A stretch of DNA of 64,000 nucleotides, taken from NCBI RefSeq assembly GCF_047302425.1, contig NZ_CP154855.1, positions 3,596,001 to 3,660,000 of the forward strand. Direction: 5' to 3'. Shown here one piece after another: positions 8,525-17,201 of the stretch. Below the pieces are notes generated by a model. It saw nothing but the letters and a program-made list of their open reading frames with translations, did no database searches and had not been told where the DNA came from. Positions within the stretch are counted from its first letter, which is position 1; every line of letters starts with the position of its first letter. The position numbers were made by a program, and so were the translations under genes. This DNA is from Oceanitalea sp047302425. GTDB lineage: Bacteria > Actinomycetota > Actinomycetes > Actinomycetales > Actinomycetaceae.

Positions 8525-10432
8525 TCAGTGTCCGGGGGCGGTGGTGCGGTGGGTGCGTGCCGCGCGCAGGCCGTTGAGGATGACCAGCACCTCGGCGACC
8601 TCGTGGATGAGGACGACGGCGGCCAGGCCCAGGACGCCGGTGATGGCCAGGGGTGGCAGGGCGGCGATGATGAGCAGCGACAGGACGATGTTCTGGTTGA
8701 CGATGCGCCCCCCGCGTCGAGCGTGGGCGATGGCCTGGGGCAGCAGGCGCAGGTCCTTGCCGGTGTGGGCAATGTCGGCGGACTCGATCGCGGCGTCGGA
8801 GCCGGTGGCTCCCATGGCGATCCCGACGTCGGCTGCGGCCAGGGCGGGGGCGTCGTTGATGCCGTCGCCGATCATCGCGGTGGGCCGGTGGGCGCTGAGC
8901 TCGTCCACGACGGCGGACTTGCCTTCGGGGCGCAGCTGGGCGCGCACGTCGCGGATGCCCGCCTGCACCGCCAGCGCCTGCGCGGTGCGCTCATTGTCCC
9001 CGGTGAGCATCGTGACGCCGATGCCCTGGCCCGCCAGGGTCGCGATGACCTGGGGGACCTCGGGACGCAGCTCGTCACGCACTCCGATCGCCCCGGCGAC
9101 CGCGCCGTCGCGGTGTACGACGACGACGGTCATCCCTTGGGCCTCCAGGTGACGGACCCGGTCGGCGAGGTCGCCCGGGTCGACCCAGCGGGGGCTGCCG
9201 ACGCTGATCACGACGCCGTCGACGGTGCCGTGAATGCCGTGACCGGCTTCCTCGGTGATGCCCCGGGCCACGGAGGTTGTGGGGGCGGCTTGGGTGATGG
9301 CGGCGGCGAGGGGGTGGGTGCTGTGCTGCTCGAGCGCGGCGGCCCACGCGAGGACCTGTTCCTCGGTGAGGCCCGTGGTGGGGATGACGGCGGTGACGGT
9401 GGGCTGGTTGAGGGTCAGGGTCCCGGTCTTGTCGAAGGCGACGTGCCCGATGTCGCCGAAGCGTTCGAAGATGGCCCCGCTCTTGATGATGACGCCGAAC
9501 TTGCTCGCCGAGCCGACCGCGGAGACCACGGTGATGGGCACCGCGATGGCCAGCGCACACGGGGAGGCGGCCACGAGCACGACCAGGGCGCGGGAGATCC
9601 AGGTCTGCGGGTCACCGGCGAGGGAGCCGATGACGGCGACCAGCACGGCCAGGATCAGGACGCCGGGCACCAGTGGGCGGGCGATGCGGTCGGCGAGCCG
9701 GGCGCGTTGCCCCTTTTCGGCCTGGGCCTGCTCGACCAGGCTCACGATCGTGGTCAGGGAGTTGTCGGTGCCGGGCGCGGTCGCCTCGACCTGCAGGACC
9801 CCGGTGGTGTTGATCGCCCCGGCGGGCACCTCGTCACCGGGGCCGGCCGCGACGGGGATGGACTCACCGGTGATGGCCGAGGTGTCCAGGCTGCTGTGTC
9901 CGGTTCGGATGATGCCGTCGGTGGCGATGCGCTCACCGGGCCGGATGACCATGACCTGCCCGGAGGTCAGGTCGCGTACCGGGACGGTGCGGGTCTTGCC
10001 GTCGGTGAGGACGGTGGCGTTCTGGGGCACGAGCTTGAGCAGTGCGCGCAGGCCGGCGCGTGCGCGGTCCATGGCCCGGTCTTCGAGGGCCTCGGCGATG
10101 GAGTAGAGGAAGGCCAGGGCCGCGGCCTCCTCCACGTGGCCCAGGATGACGGCGCCGGTGGCGCTCATCGTCATCAGCAGCGCGATGCCGAGCTTGCCGG
10201 TGGCGAGCTTGCGCAGCGCACCGGGGACGAAGGTGGAGGCCCCGAGCAGCAGGCCGACCCAGAACAGGACCAGTGCTGCGGTCGGGGCGCCGGACCACTC
10301 ACAGGCGAGCCCGGCGACGAACGCTGCGCCCGAGGCGGCGGGGATCATGACGGCGCGGTCAGCCCACCACGGGGCCTCGTGCTCCTCGTCACTCTCGAGC
10401 TCTTCGACGGGTGCGTGGGTGGTGGCGCTCAT
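8525..10432 (-). CDS. P1B-type heavy-metal efflux ATPase (Cd/Zn/Pb class), SPC variant
   Basis: 635 residues. Actuator domain TGES (ITGESIPVA), phosphorylation motif DKTGTL with Asp in VAFDKTGTLTL, ATP-binding HP motif (STHPLAAA) and hinge MIGDGINDAPALA are all present. The ion motif in the sixth helix is SPC (AASPCALAIA) rather than CPC. There is no N-terminal CxxC metal-binding domain; the N-terminus instead is acidic and Glu/His-containing. ATG at 10432 overlaps the cmtR stop (ATGA); a longer open frame upstream is disregarded for that reason. Specificity for Cd(II), Pb(II) or Zn(II) is inferred from cmtR and cadD. Confidence 0.9.
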   Translation of the reverse strand: MSATTHAPVEELESDEEHEAPWWADRAVMIPAASGAAFVAGLACEWSGAPTAALVLFWVGLLLGASTFVPGALRKLATGKLGIALLMTMSATGAVILGHVEEAAALAFLYSIAEALEDRAMDRARAGLRALLKLVPQNATVLTDGKTRTVPVRDLTSGQVMVIRPGERIATDGIIRTGHSSLDTSAITGESIPVAAGPGDEVPAGAINTTGVLQVEATAPGTDNSLTTIVSLVEQAQAEKGQRARLADRIARPLVPGVLILAVLVAVIGSLAGDPQTWISRALVVLVAASPCALAIAVPITVVSAVGSASKFGVIIKSGAIFERFGDIGHVAFDKTGTLTLNQPTVTAVIPTTGLTEEQVLAWAAALEQHSTHPLAAAITQAAPTTSVARGITEEAGHGIHGTVDGVVISVGSPRWVDPGDLADRVRHLEAQGMTVVVVHRDGAVAGAIGVRDELRPEVPQVIATLAGQGIGVTMLTGDNERTAQALAVQAGIRDVRAQLRPEGKSAVVDELSAHRPTAMIGDGINDAPALAAADVGIAMGATGSDAAIESADIAHTGKDLRLLPQAIAHARRGGRIVNQNIVLSLLIIAALPPLAITGVLGLAAVVLIHEVAEVLVILNGLRAARTHRTTAPGH

Positions 10433-10788
10433 GCCCCGGTCCCGCTGGGGCAGCAGCCGGGCACCGTGCAGTCGGCGTCCACGCACGGGGCGTTCTCGTC
10501 GACGGCCAGGGTGACCTCGACCAGCGCGGTCATCGCCGCCGCCAGATGGGGGTCGGCGATCTCATACCGCGTCTGACGGCCTTCGGGCTTGGCCACGACG
10601 ATGCCGCAGTCCCGCAGGCAGGTCAGGTGGTTCGAGACGTTCGACCGGGTCAGGTCCAGGTCGCGGGCGAGCACCGCGGGGTAGCTCGGGCCCTCGAGGA
10701 GCGTCATGAGGATCCGGGAGCGGGTCGGGTCGGCCATCGCCCGGCCCAACCGGTTCATCACGTCCAACCGCGTAGCAAGAGTCAGCAT
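10429..10788 (-). CDS. cmtR: CmtR-type ArsR-family Cd(II)/Pb(II)-sensing repressor
   Basis: 119 residues, winged-helix fold. The recognition-helix segment NHLTCLRDCGIVV holds the Cys pair that binds metal in mycobacterial CmtR (the C-x3-C site), and a Cys-rich tail (CVDADCTVPGCC) supplies the third ligand. It should repress its own operon and release on Cd or Pb binding. ATG 10788 is preferred over GTG 10806. First gene of the operon running leftward through the ATPase, cadD, lspA and the methyltransferase-like gene. Confidence 0.9.
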   Translation of the reverse strand: MLTLATRLDVMNRLGRAMADPTRSRILMTLLEGPSYPAVLARDLDLTRSNVSNHLTCLRDCGIVVAKPEGRQTRYEIADPHLAAAMTALVEVTLAVDENAPCVDADCTVPGCCPSGTGA

Positions 10789-10820
10789 GCGCTGACCATA
10801 CAGCACTCAATGACCTATGG
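10781..10820 (-). promoter_or_regulatory. Candidate cmtR operator/promoter
   Basis: Around the cmtR start there are two dyads: GTCAGC-ATGC-GCTGAC, which contains the ATG itself, and CCATA-N15-TATGG just upstream. Autoregulating ArsR-family repressors commonly bind dyads at this position. No clear -35/-10 pair could be fixed. Confidence 0.4.
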
Positions 10821-11055
10821 CGTTCGTACTCAGGGCCTCCGCCCGATCGGTGGCACTCCATGCAGGGCCGAGGCGGCGCCGCAAGGCCGTCATCGCGTCA
10901 TCCAGTGCGGTCCTGGTCGGGTCGAGCACGCAAAGGTGGCCGTCGACCCGGTGGAAGCCGAGCGACTCCCACACGGGCCCGAGCGCCTGCGCGCCTAGTC
11001 GAGGTCCACGAGCTGGATCATGGCGAAGATGCCGTTGGTGCCGTGCCGGGTTGGT
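10807..11055. other. Gap between merA and cmtR with only ORF fragments
   Basis: About 250 bases. On the minus strand one frame is open for roughly 63 codons (VWESLGFHRVDGHLCVLDP ... STNAIGH), ending at 10807 just before the cmtR promoter, and a short piece HGTNGIFAMIQLVDLD ends in TAG upstream of it. Both look like relics of one decayed gene downstream of merA. I do not recognise the family; no merB, merT or merP is visible. Confidence 0.35.
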
Positions 11056-12504
11056 TCATGCTGCACAGCAGGAGAGCTTGGTGATGTCGGTGGTGAAGGC
11101 TTGGGCGGTGAGCTTGAGGCCTTCGGCCATGGTCAGGTAGGGGCTCCAGAGGTTGGCGACCTGGCCGATGGTCATGCCGGCCTCCAGGATGTAGACGCCG
11201 GCTGCGGCGAGGTCGCCGGCGTCCTGGGCCAGGGCGGTGATGCCGATGATGCGGCCGGTGTGGGCGTCGGCGACGATCTTGATGAGTCCGCGGGTGTCGC
11301 GGTTGACGATCGCGCGTGGGACGTGCGCGAGGGACTGCACGCGACTGTCGCAGCGGATCCCGGCGGCGTTAGCCTGCCGGTCGGTCATCCCGACGGCGGC
11401 CAGGGCGGGGCTGGTGAACACGACCCGGGGCAGGTGGCGGTAGTCGACCTCCCGGCCGGCGCCGGTCAGGGCGTTGTCGGTGGCGAGGGTGCCGTGGGCA
11501 GCGGCGACGTACACGAACTGGGGGTGGGCGGTGACGTCTCCGGCGGCCCAGATGCGCGGGTTTGTAGTGCGCAGGTGGTTGTCGACGATGACGTCGCCGT
11601 GCTTGCCGGTGCGCACGTCGACGGTGTCCAGGCCGAGGGTGACGGTGACCGGGCGGCGCCCGGTGGCGACCAGCAGCTGGGCCGCCCGCAGCTCCTGTGA
11701 GCCGGCGGCGGTGGTCGCGGTGACGACGACCTCGCCCGTTCTCTGGTCGCGGCGGGCGACGGTGGGCACGGCACCGCGGACCACCTCGATGCCCTCCTCG
11801 GTGAAGATCTCCTCCAGGGCGGTGGCGGCCTCGGGTTCCTCGTGGGACGCCAGGCGTGAGCGGACGAGCATGGTGACCCGGGCGCCGAGCCGGGCGAAGA
11901 GCTGGGCCTGCTCCATGGCGACGTACCCGCCCCCGATGACCAGCAGCGAGTCCGGGACGTGGTCCAGCTCCATCGCGGTGGTCGAGGTCAGGTAACCCAC
12001 CTCGTGGAGGCCGGGGACCGGCGGTGCCCAGGGGGTGGATCCGGTGGCGATGAGGTAGTGCGCGGCGCGGACGGCCTCCACTGTGCCGTCATGGCCGGCG
12101 ACGTGGAGTGCCGGATCGGTCGGTGTGCCGGCGAACGTGGCGTCCCCGGGCAGGAGATCCCAACCGTACGCGGCGGCCAGGTCCAGGTACTTCTCGCCGC
12201 GCAGCGATCCGACGAGCTGATCCTTACCTGCGACCAGGGCCGGCATGTCCACCGGCCGGGCGTCGGGGGCCGTCAGGCCGGGGAACCGGGCGGCGTCGAG
12301 CGTGACGTGGCGGGCCTCGGCGGCCGCGAGTAGCGCCTTGGAGGGCACGCACCCGGTGTTGACGCAGGTACCGCCGATGGTGCCGCGCTCGATCATCACC
12401 ACCCGTCTGCCCAGGGTGGTGGCGCGGATCGCGGCCGCGAACGCCGCCCCTCCGGACCCGATCACTGCCAGGTCATACGGCCTGCGCTTAGCTGTTGCCG
12501 TCAT
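11056..12504 (-). CDS. merA: Mercury(II) reductase
   Basis: 482-residue flavoprotein that reduces Hg(II) to Hg(0) with NADPH in the cytosol. FAD-binding GSGGAAFAAAIRA, redox-active disulfide GGTCVNTGCVPSK, second dinucleotide motif GGGYVAMEQAQLFARLGA, and the diagnostic C-terminal Cys pair (LSCCAA) that hands mercury to the partner subunit's active site. The N-terminal MerP-like metal-binding domain of proteobacterial MerA is absent, as in many actinobacteria. ATG 12504 is preceded by AAGGAGGAG; longer starts are rejected. Divergent from merR across a shared operator. Confidence 0.95.
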   Translation of the reverse strand: MTATAKRRPYDLAVIGSGGAAFAAAIRATTLGRRVVMIERGTIGGTCVNTGCVPSKALLAAAEARHVTLDAARFPGLTAPDARPVDMPALVAGKDQLVGSLRGEKYLDLAAAYGWDLLPGDATFAGTPTDPALHVAGHDGTVEAVRAAHYLIATGSTPWAPPVPGLHEVGYLTSTTAMELDHVPDSLLVIGGGYVAMEQAQLFARLGARVTMLVRSRLASHEEPEAATALEEIFTEEGIEVVRGAVPTVARRDQRTGEVVVTATTAAGSQELRAAQLLVATGRRPVTVTLGLDTVDVRTGKHGDVIVDNHLRTTNPRIWAAGDVTAHPQFVYVAAAHGTLATDNALTGAGREVDYRHLPRVVFTSPALAAVGMTDRQANAAGIRCDSRVQSLAHVPRAIVNRDTRGLIKIVADAHTGRIIGITALAQDAGDLAAAGVYILEAGMTIGQVANLWSPYLTMAEGLKLTAQAFTTDITKLSCCAA

Positions 12505-12532
12505 GAGCTCCTCCTTCATCGCCCTCAGGATC

Positions 12533-12556
12533 GACCTTCCAGTGCACTGGAAGGTC
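12533..12556. promoter_or_regulatory. MerR-type operator between merA and merR
   Basis: A 24-base perfect palindrome; each half-site reads GACCTTCCAGTG, centred between 12544 and 12545. Read toward merA, a -35 TTGACC overlaps one edge and a -10-like stretch follows at a long 19-20 base spacing, the arrangement that MerR-family activators untwist. It lies 16 bases before the merR ATG, so it should also control merR. Confidence 0.85.
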
Positions 12557-12572
12557 AAGGCAGGATGAGTGC

Positions 12573-12962
12573 ATGCGGATCGGTGAGGTGGCTCAGGCGT
12601 CGGGCACGTCGACCAAGACCCTGCGGTACTACGAGGAGTTCGGGCTCTTGCCCGACCCGGAGCGGACCCCGGCGGGGTACCGGGACTACGGCCCCGAGGT
12701 GCTCGGCCGGCTGGATTTCATCAGCCGGGGGCGAGCCGCCGGGCTGACCCTGGCCCAGATCGGCCAGGTGCTGGCCATCCGCGATGGGGGGCAGGCCCCC
12801 TGCCGGCACGTCACCGATCTACTCGACACGCGGCTTGAGGTGATCGACCGGCAGCTGGCCGAGCTGGAGCAGCTCCGCATCACGATCACCGCGCTGCACG
12901 CGGACGCCGCCGGCGGCGATCCGGCGACGTGCTCCGCCGAGGACGTCTGCCGCTACCTGTGA
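12573..12962 (+). CDS. merR: MerR-family metal-responsive regulator
   Basis: 129 residues. Winged helix at the N-terminus (IGEVAQASGTSTKTLRYYEE), dimerisation coiled coil at about residues 80-105, and three Cys at about 77, 120 and 126, close to the Cys triad of mercury-sensing MerR. It should activate merA upon Hg(II) binding. Divergently transcribed from merA with the palindromic operator between. The Cys positions would also be compatible with a ZntR- or CadR-like sensor, but gene context favours mercury. Confidence 0.85.
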   Translation: MRIGEVAQASGTSTKTLRYYEEFGLLPDPERTPAGYRDYGPEVLGRLDFISRGRAAGLTLAQIGQVLAIRDGGQAPCRHVTDLLDTRLEVIDRQLAELEQLRITITALHADAAGGDPATCSAEDVCRYL

Positions 12963-12992
12963 AGAGCACGCGGCCCGTGGGACCATCGCGAC

Positions 12993-13133
12993 ATGGCCGA
13001 TGACACCCTGCAGCGGTGCTCGTGCTGCGGCCGACTGCGGCCACGCAAGGCGCTCCACGCACTCGGCAGCGAGCCGGCCTACATCTGCCGCAGGTGCGGG
13101 CTCTGGGTCGCTCTTCGCTTCTCTCGCCACTGA
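12993..13133 (+). CDS. 46-residue zinc-ribbon small protein
   Basis: A short gene: ATG 12993, stop 13133, 31 bases after merR. The product has two Cys pairs, CSCC-GRLR near residue 9 and ICRRCGLW near residue 33, spaced like a zinc ribbon or knuckle, with a basic composition. No family name can be given. The position directly behind merR, probably on its transcript, suggests a link to metal handling, though DNA or RNA binding is equally possible. Confidence 0.55.
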   Translation: MADDTLQRCSCCGRLRPRKALHALGSEPAYICRRCGLWVALRFSRH

Positions 13134-13136
13134 GCG

Positions 13137-13186
13137 ACCCACCCCGCAAGGAGGGGCGCCGGCGACCGCTCACTGCGGGGTTGGGT
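13137..13186. terminator. Shared hairpin between convergent genes
   Basis: ACCCACCCCGCA at 13137-13148 pairs with TGCGGGGT-TGGGT at 13174-13186 (one bulged T). It lies just past the stop of the rightward zinc-ribbon gene and before the stop of the leftward PEP-utilising gene, so it can terminate both. Confidence 0.5.
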
Positions 13187-13225
13187 GGGGGTCAGTAGCG
13201 CGGGTCTGTGTCCGGTGGTGGTGGT

Positions 13226-15454
13226 TCATGCCCATTCGACGGTGCCTGCTCCGCCGTCGACGGTGACGAGTTGGCCGTCGTGCAGCCGGGCGGTGGCGTC
13301 GCCGGTGCCGACGACGGCGGGGATGCCGTACTCGCGGGCGACGAGCGAGGCGTGAGCGGCGAGGGTGCCGCCGTCGGTGACCACTGCGGCGGCTCTGGCG
13401 AACAGTGGTGTCCAGGCCGGTGCGGTGCTCCGGGCGACGAGGACGTCCCCGGTGGTGAAGTGGGCGAGGTCCTCTGGACCGGTGATGATGCGGACCGGGC
13501 CGGTCGCTCGTCCTGCGCTGGCGGGTTGCCCGATGATGGCTGCCTCCGGGGGCGTGTGGGTGCGGGCTGCGTTGACTGCGCGGGCGATCGGGTCGCCGAT
13601 GAACCGGGGCGGCTGGCCCAGGGTGAGTGGAGCGACCAAGCGGCGCTGCTTCTCCCACGCGGCTCGGCGACTGTCCGCTGCTTCCGCGCGTGGCGTGGGG
13701 TCGCCATCAAGTGCGGAGGTTAGTTCCTCGAGGGTGAGGAAGAACAGCTGGGTGCGCTGGTCGATGACGCCGCGGGTGGTGAGGTGGTCGCCAAGGCGGT
13801 GAGCGCAGCGGCGAAGGAGGGGCCAGCCGAGGGTGAGGTCCCGGGCTTGTTCCTCCCTGACAGTGGTGTAGCGCTGCACGGTCCGCAGCAGCCGGCCGAA
13901 TGTGACCCGTTGTCGGGGCATGTCGCGGAGCGAGGTGGAGATGGCCTGCTCGGCTGCGACTCGGGTGGCGGCGCGGGTGAGGTTGGCGTCATAGCTGGTG
14001 TGGCTGTGGGAGGTGCCGAGCTCGCCGGCGGTGGAGTGGTACCAGTCCAGGGATTGCACCGCGTGAGCGGGGACCGTGGCTTGCGTCCCGGGCAGGCCGG
14101 TCAGCAGGACTTGGGTGTTGTCGATGGTCCCGGGGATGAGGCCGTGCGTGCGGCTGATCACGGTCAGCCGACTTTCCATCTTCCAGGCCGACCCGCCGAC
14201 GATGGCGAGGGACCACAGGTACTCCCCCGCCATCCTGCTGACGTGGTCCACGATGTTTCTCAGCCGTGTGGGATCCGCGGTGTCGACCTGTCGCTGGCCC
14301 GCGTCGACGAGCCGCCGGTAGGCGGGGAGCACGTCGCTGCGCCAGCGTTCCTCCAGGTCGGCGAGGAGGGCGCGGCTGGCGCCTACCGGGTTGGTCGAGA
14401 CCCGCCCGAGGGCGTTGAAAAGCAGCCACGGCGCCCGGCCCCGGCTTTCCACGATGAGGCGGGCCAGCAGGCCCGGCGTCGGGGTCGGCAGCGCGTTGTA
14501 GTACCAGCCGTTGACGGTGGCGTAGGGGAAGGGGACCACTGCGCCGAGCGTGGCTCGTTGCCCGTCCAGGTAGCCGGCCTCGATGCGGTCCAGGAGCCAG
14601 TCGGCGAACAGCGGGGTCATCGCCTCGGGCAGCCACTCCCCCAGCCGCAGGTTCCGCATCCAGTACCCCGGGCCGGGCGCCTGCCAGGTGACCGGCGCGG
14701 GCAGCGCGGTGATCGGCCTGGCCTGGAGCAGGTAGAGGTGTCCGTCCTGGTCGATGGCCCACTCGATGTCCTGGGGAGCGCCGAGGTGCCGCGCCGCCCG
14801 GCCGGCGAGCTCGGCCACTGCCGCCGCTTGAGCGCGGTCCAGGACGTCACCGTCGATGCTGGGGTGGGTGACCATGGCCGCGCCGCCGCGAACGATCCAC
14901 TCCTCCCCGATGCTGGTTCCGGACACGAGCCGTTCGCCGAGGCCACGGACCGCCGAGACCACCGTCTCCTCGCGGTTCCCAGTGACCGGGTTGGCGGTGA
15001 ACGCGACTCCGGCGGCCGCGGCGGCGACCATCTGCTGCACCAGTACGGCCATGCCGGGATCGCCGTCGCGGTCACCCGGTGCCCGGTGGGACTGGTAGGC
15101 GCTGACCCGTGGCGTGGTCGCCGATTCCGCACACCGGAGGATCGCCTCCCTCAGGCGGTCTGGCTCCACGTCGAGATACGACTCGTACATCCCGGCGTAG
15201 GACGCTCCTGGAAGGTCTTCCGCCGCTGCCGATGACCGCACCGCATACGGCCCCGGCCCAGCCCTCTGGGCGGCATCGGTAATGGCGGCCGCCTGCACGT
15301 CGCGGGATCCCGGAGCTACCGTCACGACGAATCCCTGGGGAACCGGGAATCCGGCCTGGGTGAGCTCGGCGAGGACACCGGCCTTGCTGCCGGTGATGGA
15401 TCGGTCCACCGCTGCGGCGCTGGAGAGGTCGATCACGGTCCGGGAGCCATTCAC
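13226..15454 (-). CDS. PEP-synthase/rifampicin-phosphotransferase-like enzyme in a TA operon
   Basis: 742 residues. N-terminal ATP-binding half of the PPDK/PEP-synthase family (GSKAGVLAELTQAGFPVPQG; AVRSSAAAEDLPGASYAGMY; IEWAIDQDGHLYLLQARPI), a central variable domain (WMRNLRLGEWLPEAMTPLF), and a C-terminal swivelling domain with its phosphohistidine in VVTDGGTLAAHASLVARE. Layout and the central NLGEWLPE-like motif recall rifampicin phosphotransferase more than true PEP synthase; it is shorter (742 versus about 860). The natural substrate is unknown. GTG 15454 overlaps the stop of the RES toxin gene (GTGA), making it the third cistron after antitoxin and toxin. Confidence 0.8.
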   Translation of the reverse strand: MNGSRTVIDLSSAAAVDRSITGSKAGVLAELTQAGFPVPQGFVVTVAPGSRDVQAAAITDAAQRAGPGPYAVRSSAAAEDLPGASYAGMYESYLDVEPDRLREAILRCAESATTPRVSAYQSHRAPGDRDGDPGMAVLVQQMVAAAAAGVAFTANPVTGNREETVVSAVRGLGERLVSGTSIGEEWIVRGGAAMVTHPSIDGDVLDRAQAAAVAELAGRAARHLGAPQDIEWAIDQDGHLYLLQARPITALPAPVTWQAPGPGYWMRNLRLGEWLPEAMTPLFADWLLDRIEAGYLDGQRATLGAVVPFPYATVNGWYYNALPTPTPGLLARLIVESRGRAPWLLFNALGRVSTNPVGASRALLADLEERWRSDVLPAYRRLVDAGQRQVDTADPTRLRNIVDHVSRMAGEYLWSLAIVGGSAWKMESRLTVISRTHGLIPGTIDNTQVLLTGLPGTQATVPAHAVQSLDWYHSTAGELGTSHSHTSYDANLTRAATRVAAEQAISTSLRDMPRQRVTFGRLLRTVQRYTTVREEQARDLTLGWPLLRRCAHRLGDHLTTRGVIDQRTQLFFLTLEELTSALDGDPTPRAEAADSRRAAWEKQRRLVAPLTLGQPPRFIGDPIARAVNAARTHTPPEAAIIGQPASAGRATGPVRIITGPEDLAHFTTGDVLVARSTAPAWTPLFARAAAVVTDGGTLAAHASLVAREYGIPAVVGTGDATARLHDGQLVTVDGGAGTVEWA

Positions 15455-16369
15455 GCCCGCCTCCTAAAGTTGGGGTAGCGCCTCTCCAGTGTCTTGGCAT
15501 GGGGCGAGCCTGTCGATGCTCTGAGGCGACGGACGCAGTTCGCGCGCGGCTCGGCGCGCAGGTAGTGAGGCTTCCCGGGGAGCACCTCGAGCTGCCAGTC
15601 GGTGCTGACGGCCCGGAAGGCGTCGCCGTCGACGTTGAGGTCCTCAAGCGTCTTGGGGTCGTTCTCTCCGGGCGTGAGCACGTCGTCGGCTCGCCGGTCC
15701 CACCAGGCCCAGCAGGTGCCGTAGCCGGTCTTGGAAGTGAACTGGATGCCGAGCGGGAGGGAGCCGTCGAAGAGGCTCTGCCCGCGGACGTACTGGGCCA
15801 GGAGCGTGGTGACGGCACGGTTCTCACCGGTGGTGCCGCTGAGGGTGAGCAGCGGGACCCCGGCCTGCCGGAGCGGCTCGGCGAGGTCCAGGCCCAGGCG
15901 GTTGAGTGTGGCCTTGTGGTCGATCTGGACCCACCAGCCCTCGGCGGGCATGGCCACGCGGTGCAGGCAGCGGCTCATCTGCCAGTTCACACTGCGCCCA
16001 CGGGCGTTCGCGGCCGTTGGCCGCGGCCTGGTCGCGGACCGCGGTGATGTACTCCTCCACACTCATGCCGATGGCGTCGGCGTCGGCCTGCAGGGTGACT
16101 CGGGCGGCGCGGAAGTCCTGGAGGACCTCGGCGAACGCGGTGGTGGCCCGCTCGGCAAAGTAGACGGTGCGCCCGATGGTGTCGAAGCGCCCGCGCCGGT
16201 CGGGCAGCTCCGCGGGCAGCGGTCCCACGTGCTCGTTGACACGCACGGCGAGGATGCCACCGGAGCGGGTGTAGCGCTCCTGGGCGACGCGCCGGCCGTT
16301 CTGTCCGCGGGCCGGCACGAGGTGCAGCCCGGTGCGGGGGCAGACCCGGGAGCGTGGAGCGGCGCTCAC
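15451..16369 (-). pseudogene. RES-domain (MbcT-type) NAD-degrading toxin, frameshifted
   Basis: RES toxins destroy NAD+ (NAD phosphorylase type). The first part, from GTG 16369, reads RGRFDTIGRTVYFAERATTA and EVLQDFRAARVTL, then AANGRERPWA; the continuation NWQMSRCLHRVAMPAEGWWV to the C-terminus lies in another frame. The join is at about 15993-15998: removing one C after TGGGCG restores one continuous RES protein. Either the toxin is dead, or this is a sequence error. The start overlaps the antitoxin stop and the end overlaps the PEP-type enzyme, both by GTGA. Confidence 0.75.
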
Positions 16370-16743
16370 GCCGCGGGGGATCCGTCGATGAACGCGAGGG
16401 CGGCGCCGATGACCTCGGCGCTCTTGAGGTCACGTACCGCCGAGATGGGGGTCGTCTCACCGAGGCGCGGGTTGGCACCCACCAGCCACGCGAGGGCGAC
16501 GTCGGGACCCTCTGCCTGCTCGAGGAGGTGCCAGACGCGGTAACCCAACCGGAGCTGGTTCACGGTCTTGAGGCGGGGCTCGGGCCCGTCGGGGCGCGCC
16601 CACCGGGCGGGCTGGCCTCGGTCCTTGGTGCCGGTCATCGCCTGGACGACGGTGGTGCCCACGTTCTCGTTGAGGATCCGCACCAGCTCGTGGATGTCGA
16701 GCCTGGTGGCGTCGGCGTGCGCGGCGACTACATCGGATCTCAT
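16366..16743 (-). CDS. Xre/MbcA/ParS-type antitoxin (DUF2384 toxin-binding domain)
   Basis: 125 residues. The C-terminal half matches the DUF2384 toxin-binding domain of MbcA-like antitoxins: LKTVNQLRLGYRVWHLLEQ then ALAWLVGANPRLGETTPI, ending in the short tail FIDGSPAA that plugs the RES active site in known complexes. The N-terminal half (DIHELVRILNENVGTTVV) is the Xre-like part. It is first in the operon, as expected, with the toxin start overlapping its stop. No promoter could be fixed in the 80 bases between it and arsR. Confidence 0.85.
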   Translation of the reverse strand: MRSDVVAAHADATRLDIHELVRILNENVGTTVVQAMTGTKDRGQPARWARPDGPEPRLKTVNQLRLGYRVWHLLEQAEGPDVALAWLVGANPRLGETTPISAVRDLKSAEVIGAALAFIDGSPAA

Positions 16744-16823
16744 GCCGAAACACTACGCGGGAAGCAACGCAAAAGCCACCGAGAATCTAGCCGCGAATCC
16801 GCGAGACCCGTAGTCGCGTTGCC

Positions 16824-17201
16824 TCAGCAGCAGCTGGCGGGGTTGCTGCCGGTGTGCTGGATGCGCAGGACGCCGCCCAGGGTGTCGAGGGCCTGTGGGG
16901 CGACGGCGTAGTAGGCCCATTTGCCGCGCTTGTCGCGGGTGAGGAGGCCGGCGTCGGTGAGGATCTTGAGGTGGTGGGAGACGGTCGGCTGGGACAGGTC
17001 CACGGGCTCGGTGAGGTCGCAGACGCATGCCTCACCCCCCTCGTGGGAGGCGATGATCGAGAGCAGGCGCAGCCGGGCAGGGTCGGCCAGGGCCTTGAAC
17101 ATCGCCGCGAGGTCGCGTGCCTGGCCGTCCGCGAGGGGCTCGCGGATGAGCGGCGCGCAGCACGCCGTCTCGAGCTCGGGGGTCTGCGGGATCACCGTCA
17201 T
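16824..17201 (-). CDS. arsR: ArsR-family arsenic-responsive repressor
   Basis: 125 residues. Metal-site candidates are an N-terminal Cys pair (ETACCAPL, about residues 14-15) and CVCDL in helix 3, resembling corynebacterial ArsR with its CC plus distal Cys site; a further CC ends the protein (NPASCC). Helix-turn-helix: LSQPTVSHHLKILTDAGLL. ATG 17201 is chosen over an upstream ATG at 17249 that overlaps the operator region. Divergent from the arsO-like gene; it should repress both. Confidence 0.9.
   Translation of the reverse strand: MTVIPQTPELETACCAPLIREPLADGQARDLAAMFKALADPARLRLLSIIASHEGGEACVCDLTEPVDLSQPTVSHHLKILTDAGLLTRDKRGKWAYYAVAPQALDTLGGVLRIQHTGSNPASCC

Noticed and set aside
7919..10576. 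885-codon plus-strand open frame
   Set aside because: It is the antisense shadow of the cadD/ATPase region: a Gly/Asp/Val/Gln-rich translation without domains, as expected opposite GC-rich coding DNA.
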